Assembly: GCA_033439295.1 (NCBI GenBank)
Contig: JAVTLE010000015.1
Coordinates: 1,798,001-1,862,000, forward strand
Direction: 5' to 3'
DNA from: Deuterostichococcus epilithicus
Lineage: Eukaryota > Chlorophyta > Trebouxiophyceae > Prasiolales > Stichococcaceae
DNA: 64,000 nucleotides
The notes below the pieces were generated by a model that did not search any database, was not told where the DNA came from, and was given only the letters and a program-made list of their open reading frames with translations. Each line of letters begins with the position of its first letter. Positions within the stretch are counted from its first letter, which is position 1. The position numbers and the translations under genes are program-made. Positions 26,001 through 37,977 of this stretch are shown piece after piece.

Positions 26001-27256
26001 GCAAGACACTCACGCTTGACGTAGCCGGTGGCAAAGCTGCGGAACTGTGCGGCGTCGTGTGTGCTCTCCAAGTCGCCCGGGTCAACGGGCTGCACCGGCA
26101 GTACCGGCAGCCGCAGCAGCTTGCAGCCGTGCCACTTCACCCACGTGCGCGACTGCCGGTCGAAGCACGACTGCTTGGTGCTGTCCTTGCACCAGAACCA
26201 GGCATTGCAACTGTCGTGCGCCCTGCGCGTGCATCATGCAGTACAATTGATCAGCCCGACATGACCATGTTGATACCAAATGCAGGAAAGCATATGACTG
26301 CAGGGCAAGAGCTCGATGAGGACTTGTGAGCACCGTTTTGCCGAGCTGCTCGCTGACGAGGGAGCGATGCCAGCAGCCTGATTGCGGAGTTACTCGGGTG
26401 CACAGCCTCCTGCCAGCACTTTCTGAGCGTCTTTGATGGCGGCGCACTCACTTGCAGGCCCGAGCGCAGTCGCGTGCTGATGGCTGCTTGTTGCCATCGC
26501 CCCAGTCCACCACCTCCGCGAGGCCGCTGGTGTTGTAAGGGCACAGGAACTCGGAGCCGTCCGATGGCTGCTCCCAGTACTTCCACGCGCCCGCCTCCGC
26601 TGACTGGCCGAGCGCGCCGCCATTGAACGATATGGCCGCCGTCTCGTTTTCGTCCAGCGGGATGTCTGCAAAGTACTGCGGCGGCGCCGCAAGTGCCCCG
26701 CCTGCGGCTGCGGCTCCCGCCGTGCCAGTGGCTGCCGCCGCTGGGTCCGCCGGGTCCGCACCGGTGGCGTCAAAGGTGGCGCCGTTGCTGGGCCGCGGCA
26801 GCGGCGCCTCTCGTGCGCGCAGGCTGGCCGGCTCCTCCACCAGGTCCGCCATGCGGAAGCCCAGGCTGTACACCTGGCGATGGTTGTGCACATGCTGATT
26901 GAGCCGAGTGATCAGTCGACACGCCAGATGGATATAGGCCGCATGTTTCACTCATGCGTGCAGCGCGCACAGCGACTCATGGATCCAGTTGACCGTCACA
27001 GGACGTGGGCCCAGGTCTTTTGGCTGAGTGAGCCAGCTGTCTGCACCTGTTCTTCCGGTGGGCCGAGCGGGATGAGGGGGTTGCCGCCGCCGCCGCCGCC
27101 GGCGTCTGCAGACGCCAGTTCCTCTGGCGAGAAGCCCGCATCCAGGACAGACCAGGTGTCGCGCCCCGCGGCGGCACCGCGCAGCAGCGCGCACAGCAGG
27201 GCGCACGTGAGCAAGGAGACGCATTGCCGGCTGCTTGACCGCCGCCGCGTCACCAT
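20067..27256 (-). CDS. Secretory PAN-pseudoGT34-PAN-GT34 fusion protein, paralogue C
   Basis: Exons in order: 27047-27256, 26452-26873, 26014-26222, 25620-25798, 24797-25007, 24251-24453, 23894-24016, 23543-23680, 23214-23345, 22813-22936, 22409-22576, 22059-22197, 21782-21896, 21376-21571, 21056-21168, 20607-20759, 20396-20464, 20067-20237. All junctions are in phase and give 1024 residues. Exons 3-10 and 13-16 have exactly the lengths of those in paralogue B. The signal peptide is MVTRRRSSSRQCVSLLTCAL onward, followed by a Gly/Ala-rich stalk. Unit 1 carries PAN-like CNAWFWC, NKLDWARLHG and WLLWAPVQS instead of a DXD (370-372). Unit 2 carries CTTWLWCARPGGCDDG, an RKRHGRRRK linker, NKQDYARRHG, EWIWWTDADT (D819, D821) and PLLTHYAGC. 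It is divergent from LON1. Family assignment is firm; substrate and sugar donor are unknown. Confidence 0.87.
25429..25470. repeat. 12-bp perfect inverted repeat in paralogue C intron 4
   Basis: TGCCAGGAGCTG (25429-25440) and its reverse complement (25459-25470) flank an 18-base loop, inside the 612-bp intron 25008-25619. A stem-loop in the pre-mRNA is possible. Confidence 0.6.
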
Positions 27257-28182
27257 GCAGCACTTCCTCGTGCAGCTGCCTCGTGAAATCAAGCCAGTCG
27301 CAGGCGTGCGGCTGGATCAGAGGGCGTTACGAGACAGGTTGTAGGCGTTATTACTGTCGCTGAACGCCTGCCAGGCTTCGTGCATGTCTGCACAGCTGCG
27401 ATCTGGTTTGCACAAGTCGTGATGAGGCACTCGGTTGCAGTACCATTCATTCAACATCCCTCAGGCTTTTCAATTTCAATTTTTTGAGTGGGCGCGCGGC
27501 TGCATCGCCGAAGCAAGGTTTTTAACTGGTGGTTTCGACTGACTAAATGCCCGCTAATCTCAAACAGAGGCTGGGCCCTAGCCGTTTCGGAGCACAAGGC
27601 AGTTCAAGTCCAGACATCTTATGCCATGCAGGCGACTCGTGGGCTTCGATGAGCTGCAGACCATGAGGTGTGTTTCGGAGAGGGGAATATCGCTTGTCCC
27701 GTGCCGCTGGACGCTTCACCCACCCCCTGCATGCGTCACCAGCGGCAGGTGCAATGGCCGCACGGCTGTTTTCGCACCATTCCGTGTAATTGACGTAATT
27801 GTGAATTGCATCTGAGACATCAGCGTATTGTGCTCCCCTCCTTCGACATCGGTTGCACTGAGTGCGTATTACACTGGGCGTCGCTCCAGTTGAGGCATGT
27901 ATATGTCGCCTCGAGTGCTTTCGATTGCATTGTGCTGGTAGTTGATAGTTACTGGCTCACCGCACCAACGATTTTGATTGCACAGCGCGAAAATCAGCAG
28001 CAACATTGAGCCACCTTCGAGAACCTGCACTGTGTGCACTCGTCGCGAGGCGGTTCGCAGCCCTTCTCACCCACATAACGCTTGAAAACAGCTGCCGGCG
28101 ACAGCCGTTCTCTGCGTGAACCTGCCGAAGGAACCCCGGTGCAGGCGACTCCGCCTTCCAACGCCAGCGCAGCCGGCGGCGC
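27257..28182. promoter_or_regulatory. Divergent intergenic region (paralogue C / LON1)
   Basis: These 926 bp separate the divergent starts of paralogue C and LON1. Around 27455-27490 there is a T/A-rich patch unlike the GC-rich exons. No coding exon, RNA gene or clear core promoter motif was recognised. Confidence 0.35.
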
Positions 28183-31100
28183 ATGCAGCCCTTTCGGTTG
28201 GCCTCCCTTGCGCACAGCCGCTGGCAGGTGCTGCAGCTGACAGCGGAAGCATGCGGCTGTTCCACCAGCGGCCGGGGCGGCAGCACATCGATGCTGTGCG
28301 CTCGTGGCTTTGCATCTGACTCCGCCTCTGGCGGCGGCGAGTCATTCGGCGCCCGACTATGGAGCCGGTGGGATGTTCACCTGCAGTCTGAGCCAGTAAC
28401 CAAGCTAACAATACGGCATATTACTTGCCGCATGCTGCATGCCATTTGCGGAGCATGGGCGGCCAAAGGCAAGGGCGCTGAAATACACACCGAATGCTGT
28501 GCTTGCAACTGCAGCATGCGCGGCGAGAGGGTCGGCACTGCTGCGGAGAGTGGCGCAGGGCAGCCTGTGGAGAACCGGCTGGTGTCGAATTCCACAGAAA
28601 CGCGCTTCCGCGAGGTGTTGTCCTGCCCATGCGTGCATGATGCCTGCTTAGGCGGTCACTCTTAAGCATCTCAGGCGACCATAACCCTCGGAAGCGAGGC
28701 AATGCGCTGAGTGTCAGCAGCTCGAGGCCACCTTGCAAGAACCTGTTTCTACATGTTTGCCGTGGGATTGCAGGTGCTGGCTGTGGCGCTGCCGAGGCGG
28801 CCGCTGTTCCCGGGCGGCCTCATGCCAGTTTCCGTGCACAACGAGAAGCTCATACAGGAGCTCATACAGCTGAAGAAGGGCGGGTGAGAGGCCATCCGCA
28901 CATCCGGTGACTGCCACCTCTACAGGAGGACATTCGCACCTCAACTGCGCTTCCACGCTCAGTGCACTCATGCTATCTGCACACTGAGCAGGTGCCGATG
29001 TGCCTTTGGGGAAGGTGGGGAAGGTTGCGCCGACCTGCAGGTCTTGTCATGTGCCCACAGGGCGCAAGCGTACGTGGGAGCCTTTCTCAGGCGTACGCCA
29101 GAGGACGCAGCTGATGCTGCAGCAGAATCGGCCGCTGACTCGGGCCTGGCCGCGGTGACCTCCATGCTCAATGGGGCGGACGGCACTGCTGCAGCCGCTG
29201 CTGAGCCGAGCAAAAGTAGCAGCAGCAGCAGCAGCAGCAGGAGTAGCGGCGGCGTCGACGATGCCGCAGACCACCTGCACAGCATCGGCACCTTTGCACA
29301 GGCAAGCTGGGGTGTCCTCTGCGCACGCAGCAGCCTGCGGCGAGCATAGATGGCTCTGATGCCGACGGCCCAGCACCTTGCCGATGATTACATACTTTCA
29401 CTTGCCGCTGAGTCATGTGCTGTGTCCGCTGCGTGCAGGTGCACACCATCGCGCCGACGGAGAGCGGCGCGCAGCTCCTGCTGCTGGGCCACCGGCGGCT
29501 GCTGCGCACCTCCACGGTGGGTGCTGAATACAAGAAATATGTGGCCGTAAACGCCCTGTGCAAGCATCCCAACCAGTCGTCGCCATCATGGCATGTGTCA
29601 CCGCTTTGCGGGTGCTGGAGGCCTTCTGACACTCTTTGGATGGGTCTGCTTTGCGCGCAGACGGGGACCGATCCGCTGAAGGTGGCGGTCCAGCACCTGA
29701 AGGACGAGACCTACAACCCCAACGACGATGTCCTGAAGGTACCGTTGCTCGGCCCCCTTGCACAGAAACGGCGTGCGGCCACACTGCTGTCCATGGCAGG
29801 GCGGCTGACCAGATGTCCATCTGGCACCAGCAAAAGACCCGACTGATCGCCACTGATCGCCACACTCTCGTATTTCCACCACGATGCGCTCTGAACCAAC
29901 TGCACCGCGTCCTGAACCGTCCATCACGCTGTCCCGGCCCGCAGGCAACGACGATGGAGCTGGTGTCCACGCTGAAGGAGCTGCTGCACCTGCACCCGCT
30001 GTACAACGAGCAGCTCAAGAGCTTTGCCGCCTTCGGCGGCGACTTCCACGACGCCAGCCGCCTGGTCGACATGGGCGCCAGCATCACCTCCGCCTCCGAC
30101 GCGCAGCTGCAGGCCATCATCGAGCAGCTGTCCATCCCCGAGCGGTAGGCAGCGGCTCCTCTGCAGGGTGCCCAAGCTGCTCTGCAGCCTCCTTGCTGCA
30201 GTGGTCCCCAGCCCCTGACGCCCAGCCGCTGCCCGCACGTCCAGCGCCTCTGCGCCGCGCAAAGAGCCTGCAACTGCCCTCCCATGTGCCTCGAGCCTAC
30301 TGGGCAAGAACGTCTCCTCCGGTGTGGGCAGAGGTGCACCCCTCAATTGACATTGACACCCTGAAATGCAGGGCGGGGGCGGTGCTGGAGCTGCTGAAGA
30401 AGGAAGTGGAGCTGTGCCGGCTGCAGGCGGACATCGGGAAGCAGGTGGAGGAGAAGATCAGCAAGGACCAGCGCCGCTACTTCCTGCAGGTGCTGCCAAT
30501 GATAGAACTTTTGCGAGCGCGATGGGCCTCCCAGCGGTCACCTGTCGTGACGAGCTCCTTGCCGCTGGTTGCCTCTACCGGCATGATCATGCCACATCGC
30601 CACGCATTCGAGCCTGGGATTTTTGGGAGGCGGCCCTCTCAGGTGAGACACAGTGGCGGAGAACCCCAGGCTGCCAGCCGGTGAAAACCACCATAGCTGA
30701 GTCGCAACGGCCCTGGCACATGCAGGAGCAACTGCGGTCAATCAAAAAGGAGCTGGGCCTGGAGAAGGACGACAAGTCGGCTCTCACCCAGAAGTGCGCC
30801 CCTGGGTCGCTCTCCGTTCTGCTCCGCCCTGCAGCCATGTGTGACCGCATGTGCAGGTATCATGCACCTTCGATCAGAGGTCACCAATTAAACGCAAAGG
30901 CGCAATCGAACCCCATGGGCAGCTGGGCCTGCTTCAGTGCAAAACGCCGACGCCCGTGTGGGGTATACACCCTCATAATGGCCGACAGCAACCGATAAAA
31001 CCATTGCAACACCACAGGTTCCAGGAGCGGCTGGAGACGTATGGAGACGGCATCCCGGAGGAGGCGCGCCGCGTGATCGACGAGGAGCTGGCCAAGCTGG

Positions 31101-34100
31101 GCAGCCTGGAGCCGTCCAGCTCCGAGTTCAACGTGACCCGCAACTACCTGGACTGGCTGTCCAGCATCCCCTGGGGCGTCGCGTCGGCGGAGCGCCTCGA
31201 CATCGTGCATGCGCAGACGGTATGTGCCCTTACGTGCATGCTGTAGATGGACAAGCAGTCAAACTTTGAGCGTGTGGCTTGGGCGGTGCACATCAGAATG
31301 CGGCCTGTGGGGTGCGAACTGCCCGTGCAGCAGCTGCAACAGCTGGCATGGCGGATTGAGCGGCATGGGGCAAGAGGCGCAGAGCGACAGACGAGACCGA
31401 CGCCCGCAGAAGCTTTTGGACACTGCTTCTGTTTGGCTCCTCTCTGGGGCGCATCTCTGGTCCAACGCCTCGGGAAAACTGCAGACCAGTACCGCAGCGC
31501 ACACCTCAGCCGGTTCCATTATCTCATTGCGCCACTCCTTAGCATCTGCTCAAAATTTGCAGCAGGTGCTGGACGAGGTTCTCTATTCTCCCTGTAGTGG
31601 GGAGCATTGTCATGATGGCACAAAGCGGGCCCTCCCCCCCCAAACAAAAGCGCCAAAAAGTGAAAGAACTTGCCACAGGTGCTGGACGAGGACCACTACG
31701 GGCTGGCGGACGTGAAGGACCGCATCCTGGAGTTCATCGCCGTCGGCCGCCTGCGGGGCTCCACCCAGGGCAAGATCCTGTGCCTCGTCGGCCCGCCTGG
31801 TGCGACCCCGTCACGCTTTGGTCAGCATAAAAGCAGGTCGAAGAGGTCGGGACAACTCCTCTCCGAGTCGGGAGTGTGCCGCATGGGGGAGCGCGTCCAA
31901 GTGGACAGTTTGCGGCAGGAGACTGTTGTTGAAACACGTGGTTTGGGCACCATTGGACCTGCTGTCTTGTGGCATTCTTCTGCACAGCCTGGCACTTGAG
32001 AACATGCTCCGCCCCACCCTGCCAGCGTGCACAGCGTCCAAGGTCAGCATCATCTCAGAACGAATCTCCACACCCTGCAGGCGTGGGCAAGACGTCGATC
32101 GGCAAGTCGGTGGCGCGCGCGCTGGAACGCAAGTACTACCGCTTCTCCGTGGGCGGCCTGTCGGACGTGGCGGAGATCAAGGGCCACCGCCGCACCTATG
32201 TCGGCGCAATGCCGGGCAAGGTGGTCCAGTGCCTCAAGGCCACCGCCACCAGCAACCCGCTCATCCTCATCGACGAGATCGACAAGCTGGGCCGCGGTGC
32301 GCGCCGCAGCGCTTCCGGTGTCAACTCTCCTGTCGGCTCCTTTGCTGTCTCGCCCTGCGCATGGGCTACCACGGCGATCTGGCGGCCACGCCTCCGCAGC
32401 TGCTTAGAAGTATTGGTATCCCCCCCTCCCATCCTGCTCAGCGAGCCTTTCCTGGTGGCGCGCAGGCTACCAGGGCGACCCCGCGTCGGCGCTGCTGGAG
32501 CTGCTGGACCCGGAGCAGAACTCCGGCTTCGTGGACCACTACCTGGACGTGCCCGTGGACCTGTCCAAGGTGCTGTTCATGTGCACCGCCAACGGCCTGG
32601 ACACCATCCCGCAGCCGCTGCTGGACCGCATGGAGATCATCCGCCTGTCCGGCTACATCGCCGACGAGAAGGTGCGGTCCGGATGTTTAAGGTTGCCATG
32701 TCTGGCATACCCCCTCAACGATGCGCATAATCTTGGTTTCTTGTGTGCGGGGAGCGTTGTGACGGTTTCGATGCCCAGGCTGACCCCTCGATGCGCCTCC
32801 TGTCCTGCGCACCTGCGGTTCATGATGTGTTTGCCGCAGCCATTGGTGCGCCCTCCGGCTGGGCGCCTGTCCTGGCCGGGTACGCGGCTTATAGGGTTAG
32901 GGTTTGAGACTGTGCAGCAGCAGGCATCCGCCAGCGGACTCGCCTTCGACCGCAATGCCATGGAAGCCGGGCCACAAGCGCTCTCTGCTTGTGCCACCCT
33001 GTGGCAGGTGGCCATCGCGCGACGGTACCTGGAGCCGCAGGCGCAGACGGACGCGGGCGTGCCGAAGGGCGCCACCCGCGTCACTGACCCCGCCATGCTG
33101 GAGCTCATCACCGAGTACGCCAGGTGTGCTTGTGAGTCTGGGCCTCCGCTGCTGCTGCACCTGCCTGAGGTGCCGAGAAGGGAAGCTGGCTGGGCGCTGA
33201 CCGTGGAGGAGTCAATAGGGAGGGAATCCATACGCTGTGGCGGCGAGTCGCATCCTGGGGCTGAGGTGGGGAGACGTGCCTCTGTGCTTTCTGCAGCGCG
33301 ACTGCTACCTCCAGCTCAGAGGCCTGACTGCCTGCCCTGAACCACCTCTTGCACACTTCCTGTCTGCAGGGAGGCCGGCGTGAGGTCGCTGAAAAAGCTG
33401 CTGGAGAAAATCTACCGCAAATCGGCCCTGGCACTGGTGCGGCGGGGGGACCCAGGTCTGCCGGGCGCAGACGCCGCTGCCGCCGCCGCAGTCGGCAGCG
33501 CAGCCGTGCCAGGCGGGGCCGCCGCAGCGGCCACAGCAGCAGACGGCGCGGCCTCGGGCGGCGACCCAGCACCCGCCGGCAGCGGCGTGTCAGACAGCGA
33601 TGCCGCGGACAGTGCCCCGCAGGCCGCGGACGTCCCGGAGGCGGTGGCGCCGCCAGCCGGCGCCGGCGACTCGCGGGACGCACCTGGCGGCCTGCCGATT
33701 GCGCCGGCCGAAGGCTCGGTGGTCACCTCCGCAGACGGCAACGTGGACGATGCAGCGACGGCACTCAAGGAGGCCATCCCAGAGTGGGCGGGCGAGCCCA
33801 TCGTGGTGGACGCCAAAGACCTAACCGACTACGTGGGGCAGCCGCCCTTCACCAGCGACCGCATCTACCAGCGCACCCCGGCGGGTGAGGCTTCCCCGTG
33901 GCATGCCACGGTCCACCATTCGATGTCGGACCCCATGCAGCGCTCCTGCATGGTCGAGTGGGGGGGAGACGGCGCACAAGCTGGCCCCGGATTTGCTGGA
34001 CGTGCCAGTTCTACTGTGAGTCATGTGGTGGCCCGAATGCCTGGTGGCCATGTCCAGACCTGAGACGTGGTGGCACTGGGCAGGCGTGGTGATGGGGCTG

Positions 34101-35572
34101 GCATGGACATCGCTGGGCGGCAACGCGCTGTATATCGAGGCGGCGGTAGTGGAGAAGGGCGAGGGCAAGGGCGGCCTGCGCACCACAGGTAAGTTTCCAT
34201 TTCGCAGCAGGCGCACACAGTTACATGGTCCCGCCCGAATCGTGGCGTGCCTGCAGCCCCCTGAGGCCTTGCCTGCAGACTTCATCTCCAGTGAGGTGAA
34301 CCCATTCCCTCAGTCGGGGCGCATCAATGCGGTCTTGCCAGCAGTGCAGCAGTAGTGCTCGTCCTCGTAACCGATCTGTGCTCGGCTGGGACGTGCCGCT
34401 CAACGGAAGCCCTGCGACTGAATTCCTGCGCGTGTGATGCTCCATGCTGCAGGGCAGCTGGGCGACGTGATGAAGGAGTCCGCCAGCATCGCGCACACCT
34501 TCACGCGCAGCTTCCTGGTCAAGCGAGCCCCGCAGCTGGCCACCAACTACTTTGGCGAGCACGCCATCCACATGCACGTGCCCGCCGGCGCCACGCCCAA
34601 GGACGGTGCGACCCCCTGTGCCTGTCTCTGGACGACTTCTGGTGTGAGATCACCTCCCTCCTGGGCGGAGGCTGCCTGCCGCTGACTGCTCCACCGCAGC
34701 GTCATTTACGGGATCCGGACCAGCACAGCTGCGCTTCCTGAGTCCATGTGCATAGCTGCCACAACTAGGACGGTTTGGGTTGCTTCAGGGCCGTCGGCGG
34801 GGTGCGCCATCATCACGGCGATCACTTCGCTGGCGCTGGACCGGCCTGTGCGGCCGGATCTCGCCATGACCGGTGCGGTCAGGCTTTGCCTGATTTGTCC
34901 TCATGCCTCTCCATGAGAGAGACCACCGGTGTGTGACATTCTGCTTTCGCCTGCACACGGGCAGCTGTTGCGTGAAATCCCACAAAGAGCAGCCCACACA
35001 TATGATCGTCGTGTCCTCAGCCATGATGCACAGCCCAATACTCGGCAGCGCCGCAGGGTACGAGGTGTGCACAAGGCTCTGCTGTGTGCAGTGGAGCCAG
35101 CACCATGGCTGAACATGCACACACACGAGTCTGGTGTTCGCGCAGGCGAGGTGACGCTGACAGGGCGGGTGCTGCCGATCGGCGGCGTGAAGGAGAAGAC
35201 GCTCGCGGCGCGGCGCTCCGGGGTGTCCACCCTCATCTTCCCCGCTGGCAACCGCAAGGACTGGGAGGAGCTCGCCGGTGCGCGTGCTGCACGGACGATG
35301 TCTCCTCTTTCTTGTCGCCCACCGCCCTCACAACGGCAATCCTGCCCTGCACCCGCTATCAGCCTTGCTTCCCGTCCCAATGTCCCATGCCAATGCCCCG
35401 TTACATGTCGTGCCCTGCAGACGAGGTGAAGGAGGGCCTGGACGTGCATTTCGCCGAGACCTACAACGATGTGTACGCCATCGCGTTCGAGTACGGCGAC
35501 GAGGCTGCGGCCGCCAAGGTGGAGCCGCACAGCGAGCAGCGGCTGGCGGACGCGGCGGCGCCCGCGGCCTGA
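28183..35572 (+). CDS. LON1: Mitochondrial Lon protease (ATP-dependent serine protease), 19 exons
   Basis: Exons: 28183-28395, 28774-28883, 29061-29301, 29439-29516, 29661-29738, 29945-30144, 30372-30489, 30726-30793, 31018-31219, 31679-31799, 32081-32296, 32466-32671, 33008-33123, 33370-33884, 34084-34188, 34453-34605, 34789-34872, 35146-35277, 35421-35572, about 1035 residues. The start lies in an Arg/Ser presequence (CARGFAS) typical of mitochondrial import; exon 1 is the least certain. Order: N-terminal LON substrate domain ([10 protein letters not shown]), coiled linker, AAA+ module with Walker A GPPGVGKTS (about 473-481) and Walker [10 protein letters not shown], then protease domain with catalytic Ser in DGPSAG (S916) and Lys in GGVKEK (K957). 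It degrades damaged matrix proteins. Odd points: a Ser/Ala-rich insert in the N-domain exon 29061-29301, an approximately 140-residue Ala/Pro-rich acidic insert before the protease domain, and a GC donor (CAG|GCAAGC) after exon 3. Confidence 0.95.
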
Positions 35573-36031
35573 AGGAATGACCCTTTGTCGACGGAGGCAC
35601 CTGCACCGAACGGCCGCGACGTCGGCGTCGCAGACCTGAAGCTCATCATGAAATCAGCACAGGGCGCTGGTCCTGCCGAGCCATGCGGTGGCTGTGCCCT
35701 CGCCACCAGCTGCTTGCAGACGCCGCAGCCGGCGTCGTGGGAGCCAGGTCCAAAAGATTTGATTGGCAGACAATTGTAACGTTGTGGATGTGCCGATCCG
35801 CCTGCTGCTGCACGAGCACCACGCGAATTGCGAACAGTGTGGCCTGTGAAGTTGTGAGGGGAACGATACAAGAGACCCTGCCATACCCACCCCGCCAATT
35901 TCCCGCCAGCAAGTCGATTACAGCGCAGTGCACACTGCCGTCGCCTACATTTGAAATGCAGTTTGTAGCGTAGTGTTACAACATTGACTCTGACAAGTGA
36001 ACACGATCGCAGGCGGTGGACAAACGGCAGA
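35573..36031. promoter_or_regulatory. Intergenic between LON1 and the cyclophilin gene
   Basis: A 459-bp gap between same-strand genes, containing the LON1 3' end and the cyclophilin promoter. A TGTAA, the usual algal poly(A) signal, occurs near 35775 (CAATTGTAACG) and could end the LON1 transcript. Confidence 0.35.
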
Positions 36032-37418
36032 ATGAAGCCTCGCAGCAAGGGCCTGATCGGGCTGGTAGTACTCCTATGCCTTGTTGGTACGCTCGCAGCG
36101 GCCAAGAAAGCCGACACGAAAGTGACGCACAAGGTGTGGCGCCGAGTCGCTCAACTGGTCGTATCCGCAGGCATGCATATGCACATGCATGCCTCTGACA
36201 CGCCAGTGTCCGCCTACTATTCACATTTGGGTTATATCTTTGCGCAGGTATACTTTGACATCGAGATCGATGGCAAGCCAGAGGGTAAGGGTCTGGAGTT
36301 GTTCACATTCACAACACTATCAGATCTCGCCGCTCGTTGCGCAGGCCATAACGATGACCCCTGTTCTCGTGGGGCCGCCTGTCACAGCAAGAGGACCAAC
36401 ACGTTAGCAAAATTGCAGGACGCATCACCATGGGTCTGTACGGCAACGTCGTGCCGAAAACTGCCGAGAACTTCCGCGCACTGTGCACCGGCGAGAAGGG
36501 CATCGGCAAAAGCACCGGGAAGAAGCTGACATACGAGGGCAGCATCTTCCACAGGGTCATCCCACAGGTTTGTGAAGCAGCTCGCGGCGCATGAAAAAGC
36601 GGTCGCCTGTGCTGCATACAGGCTGAGCGTCCTGCTCTGCATATGCCGCGCTCCACCCCGCAAATGATGGCCTTCGCGCTGACGCTGCTGTTGCCGTCCG
36701 TGCCTGCAGTTTATGCTGCAAGGCGGTGACTTCCAGCATGCTCGGGGCACCGGCGGCGAGTCCATTTACGGCGAGAAGTTTGCGGACGAGAACTTCACCT
36801 TGAAGCACACCAAGCCGGGGGTACGCGCGCATTTCATTTCGAATGTTTGCGCCAACATTCTTGCCAACTTTTTATTGTAAGTCACATGCAAAACCCATAT
36901 GGTGATGTTCCACCCCTCGGTGTGCCTCCTCAGGTGCTGTCGATGGCCAACGCCGGCCCCAACACCAACGGTTCCCAGGTATGCGCAGTGCCGACCCGCG
37001 GGCTCCATGCCATTGTAATCAGAACCAAGAGCAGAATGGTCTGCCTACAAGCGCGGAATGGTCTGCCATTGTTCACTAGCACGACTGATCCTCCTGAGGG
37101 CCATGCTGTGCAGTTTTTCATCACCACAGTGGTCACCAGCTGGCTGGACGGCCGCCACGTCGTCTTTGGCCGCGTATTGGACGGTGTGCATCTTCCGCCA
37201 TTGAAGAACTTTGCTCGCAGTGAAAGCCTGGCGGCTGGGCATGTCGAATCCGCACAATGTGCACGTACTGCCGTTTCAACACCTGCATTGACTAAAGAAG
37301 CTCCGATCCTGCAGGCATGGACCTGGTGTACAAGATCGAGGGCCTGGGCTCGCCAAGTGGCACACCTAAGAAGCAGATCAAGATCATCAAGTCGGGCGAG
37401 CTCACGGATGCCTCCTAG
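36032..37418 (+). CDS. Secretory-pathway cyclophilin (peptidyl-prolyl cis-trans isomerase), 7 exons
   Basis: Exons: 36032-36133, 36248-36284, 36419-36567, 36710-36820, 36934-36978, 37114-37183, 37315-37418; 205 residues, all phases consistent. The N-terminus [20 protein letters not shown] is a signal peptide, as in the cyclophilin B / plant CYP20-1 group. The cyclophilin fold is complete: [15 protein letters not shown] gives the catalytic Arg and the Phe/Gln of the pocket, followed by [19 protein letters not shown], and [15 protein letters not shown] holds the Trp and His of the cyclosporin-binding pocket. It catalyses proline isomerisation during protein folding in the ER. The C-terminus (SGELTDAS) has no HDEL/KDEL retention signal, so it may be secreted or held by a partner. 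Length is normal for the family. Confidence 0.95.
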
Positions 37419-37977
37419 ATGCCTGAAGGGTCGTCTTCTAGGGTCAAGTTTTGGAGTAGCATCATCCTGAATGCTGGCGTACGTCATGTGTCGGCGGTGT
37501 CCAGAACTGCGAGAGTCATTACGTGACACTACAGTAGGAACTTTGTATATGGAACGGGATCTCGCTTGCTCGAACCATTGTACAGTCGCTCACAAGAAGC
37601 TCGGTGGATCACATCATCAGCGCACGGGATCGTCAGCACGTTACTCTGCCTCAAACTCCAGCACAGTTGTCATCAATTTTGCAATGTTCAACTGCAGCAA
37701 GAACTAGTGTCGCATCAGCCCAGCCACCGGCGCTGGCTCACATGCCAAAGCCAGGCGGTACCCAATATGGCATTTGGCCCATGGCCGCATCCTGCAAGGC
37801 ACGAGACTTGCATAAAACATGATGTATCTGGCGCACATCAAAACGCAGCTGTAGCTGCAGTATCCAGGACCCGCGGTGCAAAACAGCGCCAGTGGCGTTA
37901 AGCTTCACCACCCCCAGCGTGCTAAGCAGCCACTGCTCCCTGGGCGGCCGCCGCCGTCGCGCCACATCAGCTAAGCT
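37419..37977. other. Intergenic, convergent 3' ends
   Basis: A 559-bp gap between the cyclophilin stop and the proposed stop of the minus-strand acidic-tail gene. No exon or repeat was seen. Confidence 0.35.

Noticed and set aside
29210-29250. AGC trinucleotide run as a possible expandable microsatellite locus
   Set aside because: It is an in-frame poly-Ser stretch in a LON1 exon; similar runs at 41228 and 49110 are also low-complexity, mostly coding, so no separate element is claimed.
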